Shown here: one piece after another, positions 26,104 to 35,587 of the stretch
How the letters are laid out: each line of letters begins with the position of its first letter
How positions within the stretch are numbered: the first letter of the stretch is position 1
NCBI GenBank assembly: GCA_028280105.1
Contig: JANQML010000217.1
Span: 1 to 46,436 of the forward strand
Source of the DNA: Desulfobacula sp.
GTDB taxonomy: Bacteria; Desulfobacterota; Desulfobacteria; Desulfobacterales; Desulfobacteraceae
Reading direction: 5' to 3'
DNA: 46,436 nt
Notes under the pieces: generated by a model
Databases searched by the model: none
Seen by the model: the letters and a program-made list of their open reading frames with translations, nothing else
What the model was told of the DNA's origin: nothing
Position numbers and translations under genes: made by a program

Positions 26104-27561
26104 ATGAAGAGACTGACACTTAGATCAGATTTAGACAGTTTGTTGAAAATAATGCTGTTAACTGTTCTTGTATATTCAATCATCATCTTTAACGCCTCAG
26201 GTGCATTTGCCGACAGTAAAAGAGTGCTTCTCGGTTTGGACAGCAGTCTCATTTCGGACGTGGCGGAAAAGCGGATTGAAAGCATTGTCAACATATCATC
26301 CACAAAAGTCGTTAAGACCAATGAAGGGCAACGGTCGCATCCCTTTTTTAATGACCCTTTTTTTAAACATTTCTTTGGACAGGGCTTTTTTGACGTCCCC
26401 AGGGAGAGAAGGGAAAGAAGCCTTGGATCAGGGGTTATCGTTTCCGAGGACGGGCTTGTCCTGACCAACAACCATGTGATTGAGAATGCCGAAGAGATAA
26501 GGATTACCCTTGCGGACAGAAGGGAAATGAAAGCCGAAATAGTGGGGACGGACCCCCAAAGTGATGTTGCGGTAATACGGCTTGTGGGCGATCTGAGGGA
26601 TATCAAACCGATTCCGATCGGAGATTCCACCCAACTTCGGCTTGGAGAAATCGTACTGGCCATGGGAAATCCTTTCGGCCTTAAGCACACGGTTACAATG
26701 GGGATCGTATCTGCCAAAGGACGTGCCAATATCGGGATCACCGATTATGAGGATTTTATCCAGACGGATGCGGCCATCAACCCTGGAAACTCAGGGGGTG
26801 CCTTAATCAATTTAAAGGGAGAACTGGTAGGAATAAATACGGCCATCATCAGCCGTTCCGGAGGATACCAGGGAATCGGCTTTGCGATCCCTTCGGAGAT
26901 GGCCAAGGGAATCATGAACAGCCTTGTCAAACATGGCAAAGTCATGCGGGGCTGGTTAGGCGTTTCGATCCAGGATTTAAATCAAGAGCTTGCAAAAGCC
27001 ATGGGTTTAGAGCAGACAAAAGGTGTTCTTGTTTCTGAAGTTGTAAAAGGCAGTCCTGCACAAAAATCAGGAGTCAAACGGGGGGACGTTATCTTAAAGA
27101 TCAACGACAGACCGGTCAATAGCACCGGACAATTAAAAAATATTGTGGCTTCAATGGGTGCGGGAACCGAAGTATCTGTCGAATATATCAGAGACAAAAA
27201 AACAGGCACTAGATCTGTTGAACTGGGGCTGATACCTGAAAACCAGGCAGATCACTCATTGTCTGAAAAAGATGCCGGCGCGTTAAGCGGTATTACGGTG
27301 GCACCGCTGAACGATGAAAACAGGGTGCGGTTCCGAATTCCCGAGCAGGTCAATCAAGGTGTCGTGATTGCGTCCGTTAGTCAGGGAAGCCCGGCTCAAA
27401 GGGCCAATCTCAGACCCGGTGATATCATCCTGGAAGTCAACCGGATGGATGTTAACTCAGTGGATGATTTCAAAGAGGCATATAAAAAATCACCCGCTGA
27501 AGAGACGCTTTTGCTTGTATATCGAAACGGCAGAACCTATTTTCTGGTTCTTAGAAAATAG
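26104..27561 (+). CDS. degP: HtrA/DegP (Do-family) periplasmic serine protease
   Basis: A 485-residue Do-family protease-chaperone. A signal peptide (MLLTVLVYSIIIF...GAFA) ends near residue 36. The trypsin-like domain has the triad His124 (TNNHVIEN), Asp154 (PQSDVAVI) and Ser230 (NPGNSGGAL). Two PDZ domains follow, about 265-350 (GWLGVSIQDL, GVLVSEVVKGSPAQKSGVKRGDVILKIND) and 385-480 (GVVIASVSQGSPAQRANLRPGDIILEVNR). It degrades or refolds damaged periplasmic proteins. Length and layout are normal for DegP/DegQ; the choice between these names is not certain. It shares its promoter block with the cytoplasmic small heat-shock operon, so it belongs to the same stress response. A perfect 17-bp hairpin follows the stop codon. 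Confidence 0.93.
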   Translation: MKRLTLRSDLDSLLKIMLLTVLVYSIIIFNASGAFADSKRVLLGLDSSLISDVAEKRIESIVNISSTKVVKTNEGQRSHPFFNDPFFKHFFGQGFFDVPRERRERSLGSGVIVSEDGLVLTNNHVIENAEEIRITLADRREMKAEIVGTDPQSDVAVIRLVGDLRDIKPIPIGDSTQLRLGEIVLAMGNPFGLKHTVTMGIVSAKGRANIGITDYEDFIQTDAAINPGNSGGALINLKGELVGINTAIISRSGGYQGIGFAIPSEMAKGIMNSLVKHGKVMRGWLGVSIQDLNQELAKAMGLEQTKGVLVSEVVKGSPAQKSGVKRGDVILKINDRPVNSTGQLKNIVASMGAGTEVSVEYIRDKKTGTRSVELGLIPENQADHSLSEKDAGALSGITVAPLNDENRVRFRIPEQVNQGVVIASVSQGSPAQRANLRPGDIILEVNRMDVNSVDDFKEAYKKSPAEETLLLVYRNGRTYFLVLRK

Positions 27562-27577
27562 GGGATGGCTTCAACAT

Positions 27578-27616
27578 CCCGAAAGCCATGAAGATATTGT
27601 CTTCATGGCTTTCGGG
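27578..27616 (+). terminator. Perfect 17-bp hairpin after the protease gene
   Basis: Arms CCCGAAAGCCATGAAGA (27578-27594) and TCTTCATGGCTTTCGGG (27600-27616) with a 5-nt loop, 17 bp past the stop. No T tract follows, so it could also be a 3' stabiliser. The stretch up to 27848 shows no convincing gene. Confidence 0.65.
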
Positions 27617-27848
27617 AGAAAATCTTATAATCCCTTTATTTTACATATCCGTTCTCTGTTTGTTGAGAATTCAGTGGTCGTAAATAGTCACCGTTTTACG
27701 GATCAGGCCGCATCCGTTCAGGACTTAATTGAAAAAAGCTTGAAATTAATTACACCGGCGGTTCCGCCGCAGATTGTTCCAACCCGCTTTATTGCCCGTC
27801 AGGTTGAATCCTGCAATTTATGGATAGACAATAACCGAAAGGAAAAAA

Positions 27849-28313
27849 ATGGAGATCAGACAGGCCCGTACCAAAACAGAGATTGAAGAGGTGCGCCGGC
27901 TCTTCCGGGAGTATGAATCATTCTTGGATGTCGATCTCTGCTTTCAAAGTTTTGAAGAGGAACTGGCCGGCCTGCCCGGGAAATACACGCCGCCCGACGG
28001 CGGTCTTCTTATTGCGGTTGACGGTGAGCGGACAGTGGGATGTGTTGCCGTCCGCCGACTGATCCCGGAAATATGCGAAATGAAACGTCTCTATGTGAAA
28101 CCCGAAGCCCGGGGAACGGGTCTGGGCAGAACCCTTGCCCGACAGATCGTTGAGACGGCAAAAGGAATCGGATATTCAAAAATGCGGTTGGATACCCTTG
28201 ATAAACTGAGGACAGCCCGCCGGATCTATACATTCATGGGGTTTAAAGAGACAATCCCCTACTATGAAAATCCGATTCCAGGTGTGGTATACATGGAACT
28301 GGCACTGTCTTGA
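27849..28313 (+). CDS. GNAT-family N-acetyltransferase
   Basis: A 154-residue GNAT protein. The acetyl-CoA binding loop is KPEARGTGLGRTLARQIVETAKG (near residues 86-108), i.e. the R-x-x-G-x-G/A motif, preceded by the strand CEMKRLYVKP and followed by MRLDTLDKLRTARRIYTFMGFKE. It transfers an acetyl group from acetyl-CoA to an unknown amine. AAAGGA precedes the ATG. It is a monocistronic gene between the protease gene and the convergent kinase operon. Length fits a stand-alone GNAT. Confidence 0.88.
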   Translation: MEIRQARTKTEIEEVRRLFREYESFLDVDLCFQSFEEELAGLPGKYTPPDGGLLIAVDGERTVGCVAVRRLIPEICEMKRLYVKPEARGTGLGRTLARQIVETAKGIGYSKMRLDTLDKLRTARRIYTFMGFKETIPYYENPIPGVVYMELALS

Positions 28314-28351
28314 AAAAAAGGACGGGCTGACAGATCGTTTCCTGCAAACCG

Positions 28352-31033
28352 CTATGAAGCACCCGGCCCGGACTCATCCAGCAGGTGCCTGACCTTGGCG
28401 GCCAAAACAGGAATGGAAAGGGGTTTTCGGCAATAGGCATCAATCCCTATCTGCTTGATCTCTTCCTCTGAAATCTTTTGGCTGAAACCGGTGCATAGAA
28501 TAACAGGGACATCGGAACGGATTTTTTTAATCTTTTTTACAAGCACATCCCCGGTCATATCCGGCATGGCCATATCCGTGATGACCAGATCAAATTTCCC
28601 GGGATCCGACCTGAAAACAGAGAGAGCCTCAACACTGGATGTTTTTGCCGTTACGGTGTAATCAAGCCCCTCTAAAATCTTTTTTGTCATCTTGGCGATG
28701 ATCTGTTCATCATCTACAAAAAGAATCGACTCCGTGCCACGGGCGATCTTTCCTTTGCCCATCGGGGCCCGTGCCGAATGAGAAGGGGGATCTGAAACCG
28801 GCAGATAAATGGTAAAGCAGGTGCCGACATCACGCGTGCTTTCTACAAATATCTCACCGTTCATACTTTTTACCGCCCCCTGACAGACCGCCAACCCCAA
28901 TCCGGTTCCTTCCCCGGACGCTTTGGTGGTAAAATACGGTTCAAATATCATATTGACGTTTTCGGATGCAATCCCGGCCCCTGTATCTGAAACAGATAGC
29001 AGGACATAGCTGCCCGGCTTCAGGCCGTGTCTATTGCGGTCATCGTCTTCTTTAATCCTTATATTTTTCAAAATGACTTTAATCACGCCGGACTCATCGT
29101 TGAGAGCGTGAAATGCATTGGTGCACAGGTTCATGACAATCTGATGGATCTGGGTGGGATCGGCCATGACATGATCGCAATTACCGATATCAGACTGAAT
29201 ATCGACATTCATCGGCAAAGAAGATCGCATGAACTTTAATGTCTCTTTCACCACCGGATTGATTTTTATGGGGCTGATCCCCTCATCCGACCGCCTGGCA
29301 AAGGTGAGAATCTGCCGGACCAGCTCTTTTGCCCGCATGGCCGCCTTGGTGATTTCATTTAGATTATCTTCCAGCACCGATCCTTTTTCAACGCTGCCCA
29401 TGGATAACTGGGAAAATCCGAGAATCGGGGACAGGATATTGTTAAAATCGTGGGCAATACCGCCGGCAAGCGTCCCGATGGATTCCATTTTCTGGCTTTG
29501 CCGGAGCATCTTCTCCTTAGCCAGTTCCTCTGTTATATCTCTTTTTACGGCAATATAATGGGTCACCTCCCGGTTATTATCAAGGACCGGAGAAACACTG
29601 GCCTTTTCATGATAGAGCGTCCCATCTTTCTTTTTGTTGATAAAGACACCCGTCCAGATCTGTTTCCGGTTCAACGTCCGCCACAGATCGGCGTAGAAAT
29701 CCTTGCTATGTTTCCCGCTTTTGAGAATACGCGGACTCATACCGATCAGTTCTTTTTGCGAATATCCGGACACGGTCTCAAATGCGGCATTGATATATTC
29801 GATCCTGCCCCGGGTATCGGTAATGCAGATACTTTCCACGGATTGTTCCACAGCGGTTTTCAAAAGCCTGATCTGGGATTCGGCCGCTTTCCGCTCGGTA
29901 ATATCCTGGATGGTGCCGTCCACCCGAATGTCATCATCTGAAATTTGAATTTTTGAGATATTCCCGCTCACCCAGCGGGTCTGCCCGTTCTTATCTATAA
30001 TTCGATACTCACGGTGATCCGATGTTGCCCGGGCAGACATAAACGTGTTAACTGCCCGGTTGATCCGTTCCGTGTCATCCGGATGGATCAGATCCTTATA
30101 GCTCACCTTTCCGGAGATAAAATCCAGATCCGTATACCCGGTAATCGATTCAACATTACCGGTCATAAAATCAATGGAGAGATCTTCATATCCGCGAAAT
30201 GCGATCCCCTGGAAATTTTCCACAAATGTCCGGTATTTTTCTTCGCTGGCGCGCAGTGCCTGTTCAGCCGCCTTGTTTTTGGTGTCATCCTGAAAAACGA
30301 TCACCACACCGGTGATCTCCCCGTTCTCCATAACAATGGGCGAACCGCTTTCTTTGACGGGCAAGGCCTCTCCGTTTTTACCGATCAGAAGTGTCTGGCC
30401 GGCCGGTCCCACCGTTCCGTCGGCCTGAAGAATTTTTTCAGCCAGGTTGTCAAAGCGGTTCCGGCTGACCTCGTCAACAATATGAAACACCGTCTCCAAA
30501 GGATTTCCCACGGCATCCGAAGATCTCCAGCCGGTCAGGGTTTCAGCCACCGGGTTCAGGTAATTTACATTTCCATGCTTATCCGTTGTGATGACCCCGT
30601 CTCCGATGCTGCGAAGAATGGTTCCCAGCCATTGTTCATTCTTTTTTACCCTGATATTGGCCTGGTATTTGTACAACGCGACTTCAACCGTGGATTGCAG
30701 TTCCTGATCGCCAAAGGGCTTGACAAGATATCCGAACGGTTCTGTCTTTTTGGCCCGGTCAATGGTCTTCCGGTCTGCGTGGGCCGTTAAATAGATCACG
30801 GGAATCTGGTATTCTTTATTAAATTGTTCGGCGACACTGATCCCGTTTATCCCTTTGCCCAGGTTGATGTCCATCAAAGCAATATCCACGGAAACGGTTT
30901 TTACCAGCGCCAGCGCTTTCTTGCCGGAGGTGGCAATCCCCGAGACCGTATACCCGAGCTTGACAAGGGTCTGCTTAATATCTTCGGCAACGATCCGGTT
31001 ATCCTCTACAATCAATATCCGTGCCGTTTTCAT
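28352..31033 (-). CDS. Hybrid histidine kinase: REC-PAS(x3)-HisKA-HATPase-REC
   Basis: An 893-residue cytoplasmic hybrid kinase. An N-terminal receiver (ILIVEDNRIVAEDIKQ, ALMDINLG) is followed by about three PAS domains (near residues 130-250, 265-375 and 390-505), a HisKA domain with GGIAHDFNNILSPILGFSQ, a HATPase (SDTGAGIASENVNMIFEPYF, GEGTGLGLAV) and a C-terminal receiver (ILFVDDEQIIAKMTKKIL, DLVITDMAMPDMTGD). The start overlaps the end of the upstream kinase gene by 4 bp (ATGA). It is the last gene of a four-gene signalling operon and may receive phosphate from 31030-32781 on its first receiver. No output domain is seen. Confidence 0.92.
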   Translation of the reverse strand: MKTARILIVEDNRIVAEDIKQTLVKLGYTVSGIATSGKKALALVKTVSVDIALMDINLGKGINGISVAEQFNKEYQIPVIYLTAHADRKTIDRAKKTEPFGYLVKPFGDQELQSTVEVALYKYQANIRVKKNEQWLGTILRSIGDGVITTDKHGNVNYLNPVAETLTGWRSSDAVGNPLETVFHIVDEVSRNRFDNLAEKILQADGTVGPAGQTLLIGKNGEALPVKESGSPIVMENGEITGVVIVFQDDTKNKAAEQALRASEEKYRTFVENFQGIAFRGYEDLSIDFMTGNVESITGYTDLDFISGKVSYKDLIHPDDTERINRAVNTFMSARATSDHREYRIIDKNGQTRWVSGNISKIQISDDDIRVDGTIQDITERKAAESQIRLLKTAVEQSVESICITDTRGRIEYINAAFETVSGYSQKELIGMSPRILKSGKHSKDFYADLWRTLNRKQIWTGVFINKKKDGTLYHEKASVSPVLDNNREVTHYIAVKRDITEELAKEKMLRQSQKMESIGTLAGGIAHDFNNILSPILGFSQLSMGSVEKGSVLEDNLNEITKAAMRAKELVRQILTFARRSDEGISPIKINPVVKETLKFMRSSLPMNVDIQSDIGNCDHVMADPTQIHQIVMNLCTNAFHALNDESGVIKVILKNIRIKEDDDRNRHGLKPGSYVLLSVSDTGAGIASENVNMIFEPYFTTKASGEGTGLGLAVCQGAVKSMNGEIFVESTRDVGTCFTIYLPVSDPPSHSARAPMGKGKIARGTESILFVDDEQIIAKMTKKILEGLDYTVTAKTSSVEALSVFRSDPGKFDLVITDMAMPDMTGDVLVKKIKKIRSDVPVILCTGFSQKISEEEIKQIGIDAYCRKPLSIPVLAAKVRHLLDESGPGAS

Positions 31034-32781
31034 ATCTGTTCTTCCTCATCCCTCAACGGGAAATCAATACAAAAAGAAAGCCGCTCTCCCTGGACAATGG
31101 ACAGATTTCCGTCCAGCTGGTCTTGGGCCAGCATCTGGACGATCTTCAGTCCCAGCGTTTCGATATGGTCCGGGTCAATGGATTCTGACAGGCCGGTACC
31201 GGTGTCGCTCACAACCAGAAAGATCCGATTGGGTGCTTCCTGCTTAAACCGGATATGGATTTCTCTTTTTTCAATATCCGTAAATGCATATTTCAGTGCA
31301 TTGGTTACCAGCTCATTGATAATCAGCCCGCAGGCAATGGACTTGTCCAGATCAAGACAGATTTCGTCAATATCCAGATCAATGTGAACCGGCCGGTTCG
31401 GGTCGATATAGATTTTGCTCAAATACGAGGTGATCTGCCCCACATATACCCGAATTTCCAGGTTTGCAAGATCGTCGGACAGGTAGAGGGTCTCATGAAT
31501 AAGGGCCATGGATTTGATCCGGTTGTTGGAATCCTGAAACACCCGCACCAGGTCCGGATTGTCAAATTTTCCCATCTGAAGGTTCAACAGGCTCTGTATG
31601 ATCTGCATATTATTTTTGACCCGGTGATGGATTTCCCGCAGCAGGACCTCTTTTTCTTTAACCGAGGCCAGCAGTTTTTCATTGGAAGCCAATCGTTCCG
31701 TGATATCCAGAATAACGGCGGCAAATACGGAGACGGAGTCAAATCGCATCAATTGAAGATAGACTTCAACCGGATAGGTCGAATGGTCTTTTCGCCTGTG
31801 AACCGTGTTGAAATGCAGTGCGGTCTCCTCTCCGGATAAAAGCGGTTCAATCAGCTCGGCATAGGATGACCGGTTATATTCGGACTGTATTTCCAGGGGG
31901 GTCATCCGCTCCAGTTCCGCCATGGCATACCCGATATTCTTTTTCGCCCCCTCATTCACCATTACAAATTTTAAATCCACGGCATCAAACACATAGATTT
32001 CGTTCATGGACTGCTCAAGAATACCCGCAAGAACGGAGGAGTGTTCTTCAGCGGCTTTCCGGACGGCAATTTCCTGTTCCAGTTCGTCTCTGGATGCCAT
32101 TGTCGCCTGCAGATTCTCTACCATCTGATCAAAGGCCTTGGCCACCGTACCGATTTCATCCTGGGTGTCAATCCGGATACGGGCATCCAGGTTCCCTCTG
32201 GAAATTTGATTGACCGAGCGTTCAAACTCTTTTAGCGGAATAAATATATGCTTTTTAGACAGGTAAAATGTTGTGACAAATATGGCAACAATGTTGATAA
32301 ATGCGAGGCTGATGATGATCAGGCTCTGCTTCATCATCTGACGGCGAATCCGCTCTTTGGACAAGACCATGACCACATGGCCGACCCGATTCTCCTGGTA
32401 AAAAATGGGGTGTTCCTTAAATATAAATTTGGAATCTTCTCTGAAACGCGGCAGATCTTCGGGTTGAAACTTTGGATGGAATTTTTCCGTTACAACTTCC
32501 CCGTCACTTTTGATACAGGTATAGACCAGATCTTCGTTGATAAAAACAGAATCAACATACTCGGCCACATGATCGTGGTTAAATTTCCACAGGGCACTGG
32601 GCAGGCTGATGCCGGTTTTACTCAATATGTTGTCAAACGTCTGGTTCAGTGTCTTTTCACCTGCCTTAAAATTATAGACCACCAGGGCAGCGGAAAGCGT
32701 CAGCATGATCATCAAGATGATAACCATCAGACTGAAGGTGAATTTGTGGATGATACTTGCGGATTTGAACCAGTTCAGCAA
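31030..32781 (-). CDS. Membrane histidine kinase: sensor-HAMP-PAS-HisKA_2-HATPase
   Basis: A 583-residue protein with two membrane spans (about residues 12-33, FSLMVIILMIMLTLSAALVV, and about 150-172, LIIISLAFINIVAIFVTTFYL) around a periplasmic sensor segment. HAMP follows (ISRGNLDARIRIDTQDEIGTVAKAFDQM), then PAS and a HisKA_2 phosphoacceptor (LLREIHHRVKNNMQIIQSLLNLQ) with a HATPase. The HisKA_2 type often phosphorylates stand-alone receivers, which fits the receiver at the N-terminus of the next gene. The start is TTG at 32781, with AAGGAG 7 nt upstream. The periplasmic binding protein encoded just upstream could supply its ligand signal; that is inference. Confidence 0.9.
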   Translation of the reverse strand: MLNWFKSASIIHKFTFSLMVIILMIMLTLSAALVVYNFKAGEKTLNQTFDNILSKTGISLPSALWKFNHDHVAEYVDSVFINEDLVYTCIKSDGEVVTEKFHPKFQPEDLPRFREDSKFIFKEHPIFYQENRVGHVVMVLSKERIRRQMMKQSLIIISLAFINIVAIFVTTFYLSKKHIFIPLKEFERSVNQISRGNLDARIRIDTQDEIGTVAKAFDQMVENLQATMASRDELEQEIAVRKAAEEHSSVLAGILEQSMNEIYVFDAVDLKFVMVNEGAKKNIGYAMAELERMTPLEIQSEYNRSSYAELIEPLLSGEETALHFNTVHRRKDHSTYPVEVYLQLMRFDSVSVFAAVILDITERLASNEKLLASVKEKEVLLREIHHRVKNNMQIIQSLLNLQMGKFDNPDLVRVFQDSNNRIKSMALIHETLYLSDDLANLEIRVYVGQITSYLSKIYIDPNRPVHIDLDIDEICLDLDKSIACGLIINELVTNALKYAFTDIEKREIHIRFKQEAPNRIFLVVSDTGTGLSESIDPDHIETLGLKIVQMLAQDQLDGNLSIVQGERLSFCIDFPLRDEEEQI

Positions 32782-32845
32782 AGCCGATCTCCTTTTTTAC
32801 CCCGGTTTGACACCGCCGCCGGGGTCTGGCCCGGGTAACCGGATT

Positions 32846-33643
32846 CTAATCTTTATTTTCCGGGTCCGGCACCTTGATTCCGTCTAAAAACCGATTGATG
32901 ATCTGCTGCGTTTCACCGGATGTGACCAGATGGGTCAGACGCTCGCTTATCAGGGGGGCCCATTTTAAATGGTCGGATTTTCGGGACATGCCCACATAAA
33001 GGTCATACCCGGTTTTTGAATAGGCCATTTTTTCAAAATGATGATCCAGTCCCCGGGTCAACAGCCGATATTCCGTTGCCCGTTCAAACCCGATGAACAG
33101 ATCAATCCTCCGGCTCAATGCCATTTTTAATATTTGATCCATTCGGGTCACCTCGACTTTTTTCAATTTTTCATCCCGGTCAAATCGGTCAAAAAACGCC
33201 GACCCTTTGGTCACACCAATGGATTTGCCATAAAGATCCTCAAACGAGTTAACCTGCAGCTTATTTTGTTTCAATCCGTAAAAATGGATCACCGATCGAG
33301 TATAGGGAAGTGCCAAATAGATGGCAAACGCCTCTCTTTGCCTGGTTTTACCAAAGCTTGTGATCAAATCCGCATCTCCGGTTCTGATCATTTCCACACA
33401 TCTCTGCCAGGGGCATTCTTTAAATTCAAACCGGATATTCAGCGGCTCCCCAACCGCTTTTAAAATATCGCTGTCGATTCCGCCAAATCGTTTTTCATCG
33501 ATGATATTCCAGGGCGGCCAATGGGCAAATGCAACCGTGAGTGCGGAATTTTGAGCAATTGCTCCGGTTTGGAAAAAAGGACCGGCAGCCGAAAAAGAAA
33601 CGGTACACAGGCAGACAATGAATATCTTTTTCATCATTTTCAA
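32846..33643 (-). CDS. Periplasmic solute-binding protein, family 3 (SBP_bac_3)
   Basis: A 265-residue protein with a signal peptide (KKIFIVCLCTVSFSAAG) and the family 3 fold: LTVAFAHWPPWNII, GGIDSDILKAV, FKECPWQRCVEMIRTGDADLITSFGKT, YGKSIGVTKGSAFF. There is no permease or ATPase next to it; instead histidine kinase genes lie on both sides, 32 bp and 64 bp away. It is therefore more likely a ligand receptor for signalling than a transporter part. Start TTG at 33643 or the ATG two codons later are both possible. The ligand, probably an amino acid-like compound, is unknown. Confidence 0.82.
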   Translation of the reverse strand: MKMMKKIFIVCLCTVSFSAAGPFFQTGAIAQNSALTVAFAHWPPWNIIDEKRFGGIDSDILKAVGEPLNIRFEFKECPWQRCVEMIRTGDADLITSFGKTRQREAFAIYLALPYTRSVIHFYGLKQNKLQVNSFEDLYGKSIGVTKGSAFFDRFDRDEKLKKVEVTRMDQILKMALSRRIDLFIGFERATEYRLLTRGLDHHFEKMAYSKTGYDLYVGMSRKSDHLKWAPLISERLTHLVTSGETQQIINRFLDGIKVPDPENKD

Positions 33644-33675
33644 AACAACCTTCCCTTCAGCAGCGTTGGGGTTTA

Positions 33676-34932
33676 TTATTCCCGGTCGATCTGCACCGGC
33701 AGGGAGATGGTAAAACAGGTCCCTTCTCCGGGCCGGGTATCAATTTCAAGCTTGCCGCCATGCCGGTCCACGATCACGGACCGGGAAATGGCAAGTCCCT
33801 GCCCCGTGCCTTTCCCGATTTCCTTGGTTGTAAAAAACGGATCAAACACCTTATCGATAATGGTTTCGGGAATACCCGTTCCGGTATCGGAGATCATGAT
33901 CCGGCCCCACTTGTCTTGATGTGCGGTCCGGATTGTGATGGTCCCTTTTTCAGTGATTTCCGGCCCGTTTTTTTCCAGGATGGCGTGGGCGGCATTGACA
34001 ATCAGATTCAACAGCACCTGGCCGATCTCTCCGGGATCACAGCGAATCATTGGAAAACCCGGTTCAAGATCCAGGACCAGGTCGGCGCAGTATTTCCATT
34101 CATTACCGGCGATTGTTACCGTGTTTTCAATGGTATGATGAATATCGGTCATGGCTTTCTTCCCTTCCCCCGGATGGGAAAACGTCTTCATCGACTGCAC
34201 GATTTTTCGAACCTGCCCCACTCCCTCAAGGGTCTGTTTGACAGAGAGGGGGATTTCCGTTGATAGAAAATCCACATCCGCTTCCAGCAAAGTGTTTTCC
34301 ATCTTTTGAATCATCTGTTCATCTATGGAGCCGTTCTTTGCATAATTCAGACACGTTTTATGCTGATTCACCACGGCCAGCAGATGGTTGAATGCATCCT
34401 GAATAAAAACCGCATTATCACCGATGTATTGGATCGGCGTATTAATTTCGTGGGCAATACCGGCGGCGAGCAATCCGATGGATTCAAGCTTCTGGGCCTG
34501 GGCAAGTTCTTTGTGGGAGCGAATTAACTCATTTTTCAAATACCGTTCCCGCAACACTCTTTTCAATCTCAGCACCAATTCCTCAGGGATGATCGGTTTT
34601 TGAATAAAATCGTCAGCACCGAGGCTGATAAGACTTTCGTAACGATATTCATGAATTTGGCCGGTCATTGCAATCACACCGCAGGAAAATTTGTCTCTGA
34701 CTTTTTTAATCAACTCCAGTCCTCCCATTCGCGGCATGGCAATGTCTGTGACAACCACATCAATGGCTTGGGTTTCAAGCAGGGATACCGCTTCCATCCC
34801 GTCACCGGCCAGCCAGACCCGGCAGTCAAAATTGATGAACAGCCGTTCCAGAAGTTTTCTGATCGATTCTTCATCGTCCACCACTAAAATACGGGTCAAA
34901 CCCTGATCCAACGGTTCTACGAATTCATTCAT
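33676..34932 (-). CDS. REC-HisKA-HATPase sensor kinase
   Basis: A 418-residue cytoplasmic protein: receiver at residues 14-130 (ILVVDDEESIRKLLERL, phosphoacceptor in DVVVTDIAMPRMGG, FIQKPI), HisKA near 155 (LAAGIAHEINTPIQYIGDN), and HATPase (LNLIVNAAHAIL, ISDTGTGIPETIIDKVFDPFFTTK, GTGQGLAI). It is the first gene of the operon 34932-28352. AAAAGG precedes the ATG. The receiver at the front means its kinase activity is set by phosphorylation from another kinase, so a relay within the operon is likely. No DNA-binding partner was seen nearby. Confidence 0.9.
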   Translation of the reverse strand: MNEFVEPLDQGLTRILVVDDEESIRKLLERLFINFDCRVWLAGDGMEAVSLLETQAIDVVVTDIAMPRMGGLELIKKVRDKFSCGVIAMTGQIHEYRYESLISLGADDFIQKPIIPEELVLRLKRVLRERYLKNELIRSHKELAQAQKLESIGLLAAGIAHEINTPIQYIGDNAVFIQDAFNHLLAVVNQHKTCLNYAKNGSIDEQMIQKMENTLLEADVDFLSTEIPLSVKQTLEGVGQVRKIVQSMKTFSHPGEGKKAMTDIHHTIENTVTIAGNEWKYCADLVLDLEPGFPMIRCDPGEIGQVLLNLIVNAAHAILEKNGPEITEKGTITIRTAHQDKWGRIMISDTGTGIPETIIDKVFDPFFTTKEIGKGTGQGLAISRSVIVDRHGGKLEIDTRPGEGTCFTISLPVQIDRE

Positions 34933-35350
34933 AAAAACCTTTTACGAAAAAATTATGAAGATTTCGTTTTAGTGTTATCCCCACCCTAAAATTGCAATCC
35001 TGATCTCTTGAAAATACTGTATTCAAGATGTTTGAAACGTTAGGGTCATACGGTAATGGTTATAAATTCAGGAAATTAAATATGGTTAATGATACGATAC
35101 CGGTGCAGGAACAGTCAAGCCTAAAAATATTCCCTGATCCACCATACGGCACCGCCTGCTGTGTTGCCTGCGATCGCTCCACCCTGCGGAGTATGGCTGA
35201 TACGCCCTCAGTCGTCACTCCTTGCCGCCTTGCATCCGGCACCTTGCTGAAGGCCAGGGAGACGGTGCAACCCATGGCCCATATGCTAAACAAAAATTTA
35301 ATGGTGGATTTGGATATTCAACTTAAAAATACTAAAATATATTCAAATGG
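34933..35350. other. Non-coding gap with a GC-rich repeat-like segment
   Basis: No convincing gene is present. The first 180 bp are AT-rich and probably hold the promoter of the signalling operon. The segment 35120-35290 has different, GC-rich composition (for example CGATCGCTCCACCCTGCGG and GGCTGATACGCCCTCAGTCG) and does not look coding. It may be an interspersed intergenic repeat, but only one copy is present in the window. Confidence 0.4.
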
Positions 35351-35584
35351 TTAAATATTTTTCAATGCCGGATCATTGGCCGGCAGAATATTACAGGTCT
35401 GAGAGGCGGAATCAAAGACAATGACAGCGGTTTTATTTTTAAGCTGGGCCCGAATCTGCGATATTTTGGTTTCAAGGCTGACTTCGGTTGGTCCGTAATC
35501 GGTGCCGTCGCGGGTGACAAACTCTTCAATCACACCGTTCAAGGCTTCTTTACTGAGCTGGTCATGGGGAATAACAACCGCCAC
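35351..35584 (-). CDS. yheU: YheU family (UPF0270) small protein
   Basis: A 77-residue protein matching the YheU/UPF0270 family along its whole length: VIPHDQLSKEALNGVIEEFV, TRDGTDYGPTEVSLETKISQI, and the ending KTAVIVFDSASQTCNILPAND. The conserved EEFVTRDGTDYG stretch is decisive. The family function is unknown. It starts 3 bp after the GIY-YIG gene and probably shares its transcript. Confidence 0.88.
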   Translation of the reverse strand: MAVVIPHDQLSKEALNGVIEEFVTRDGTDYGPTEVSLETKISQIRAQLKNKTAVIVFDSASQTCNILPANDPALKNI

Positions 35585-35587
35585 GGG

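Noticed and set aside
27368-27886. Plus-strand frame overlapping the end of degP and the start of the GNAT gene
   Set aside because: It runs through the PDZ2 coding region and the 17-bp hairpin in another frame and has no ribosome site. The part at 27650-27840 looks slightly protein-like but matches nothing I recognise.
35060-35293. Minus-strand frame of 77 codons in the gap after the signalling operon
   Set aside because: No ribosome site and no recognisable protein features; better explained as a repeat-like intergenic segment.
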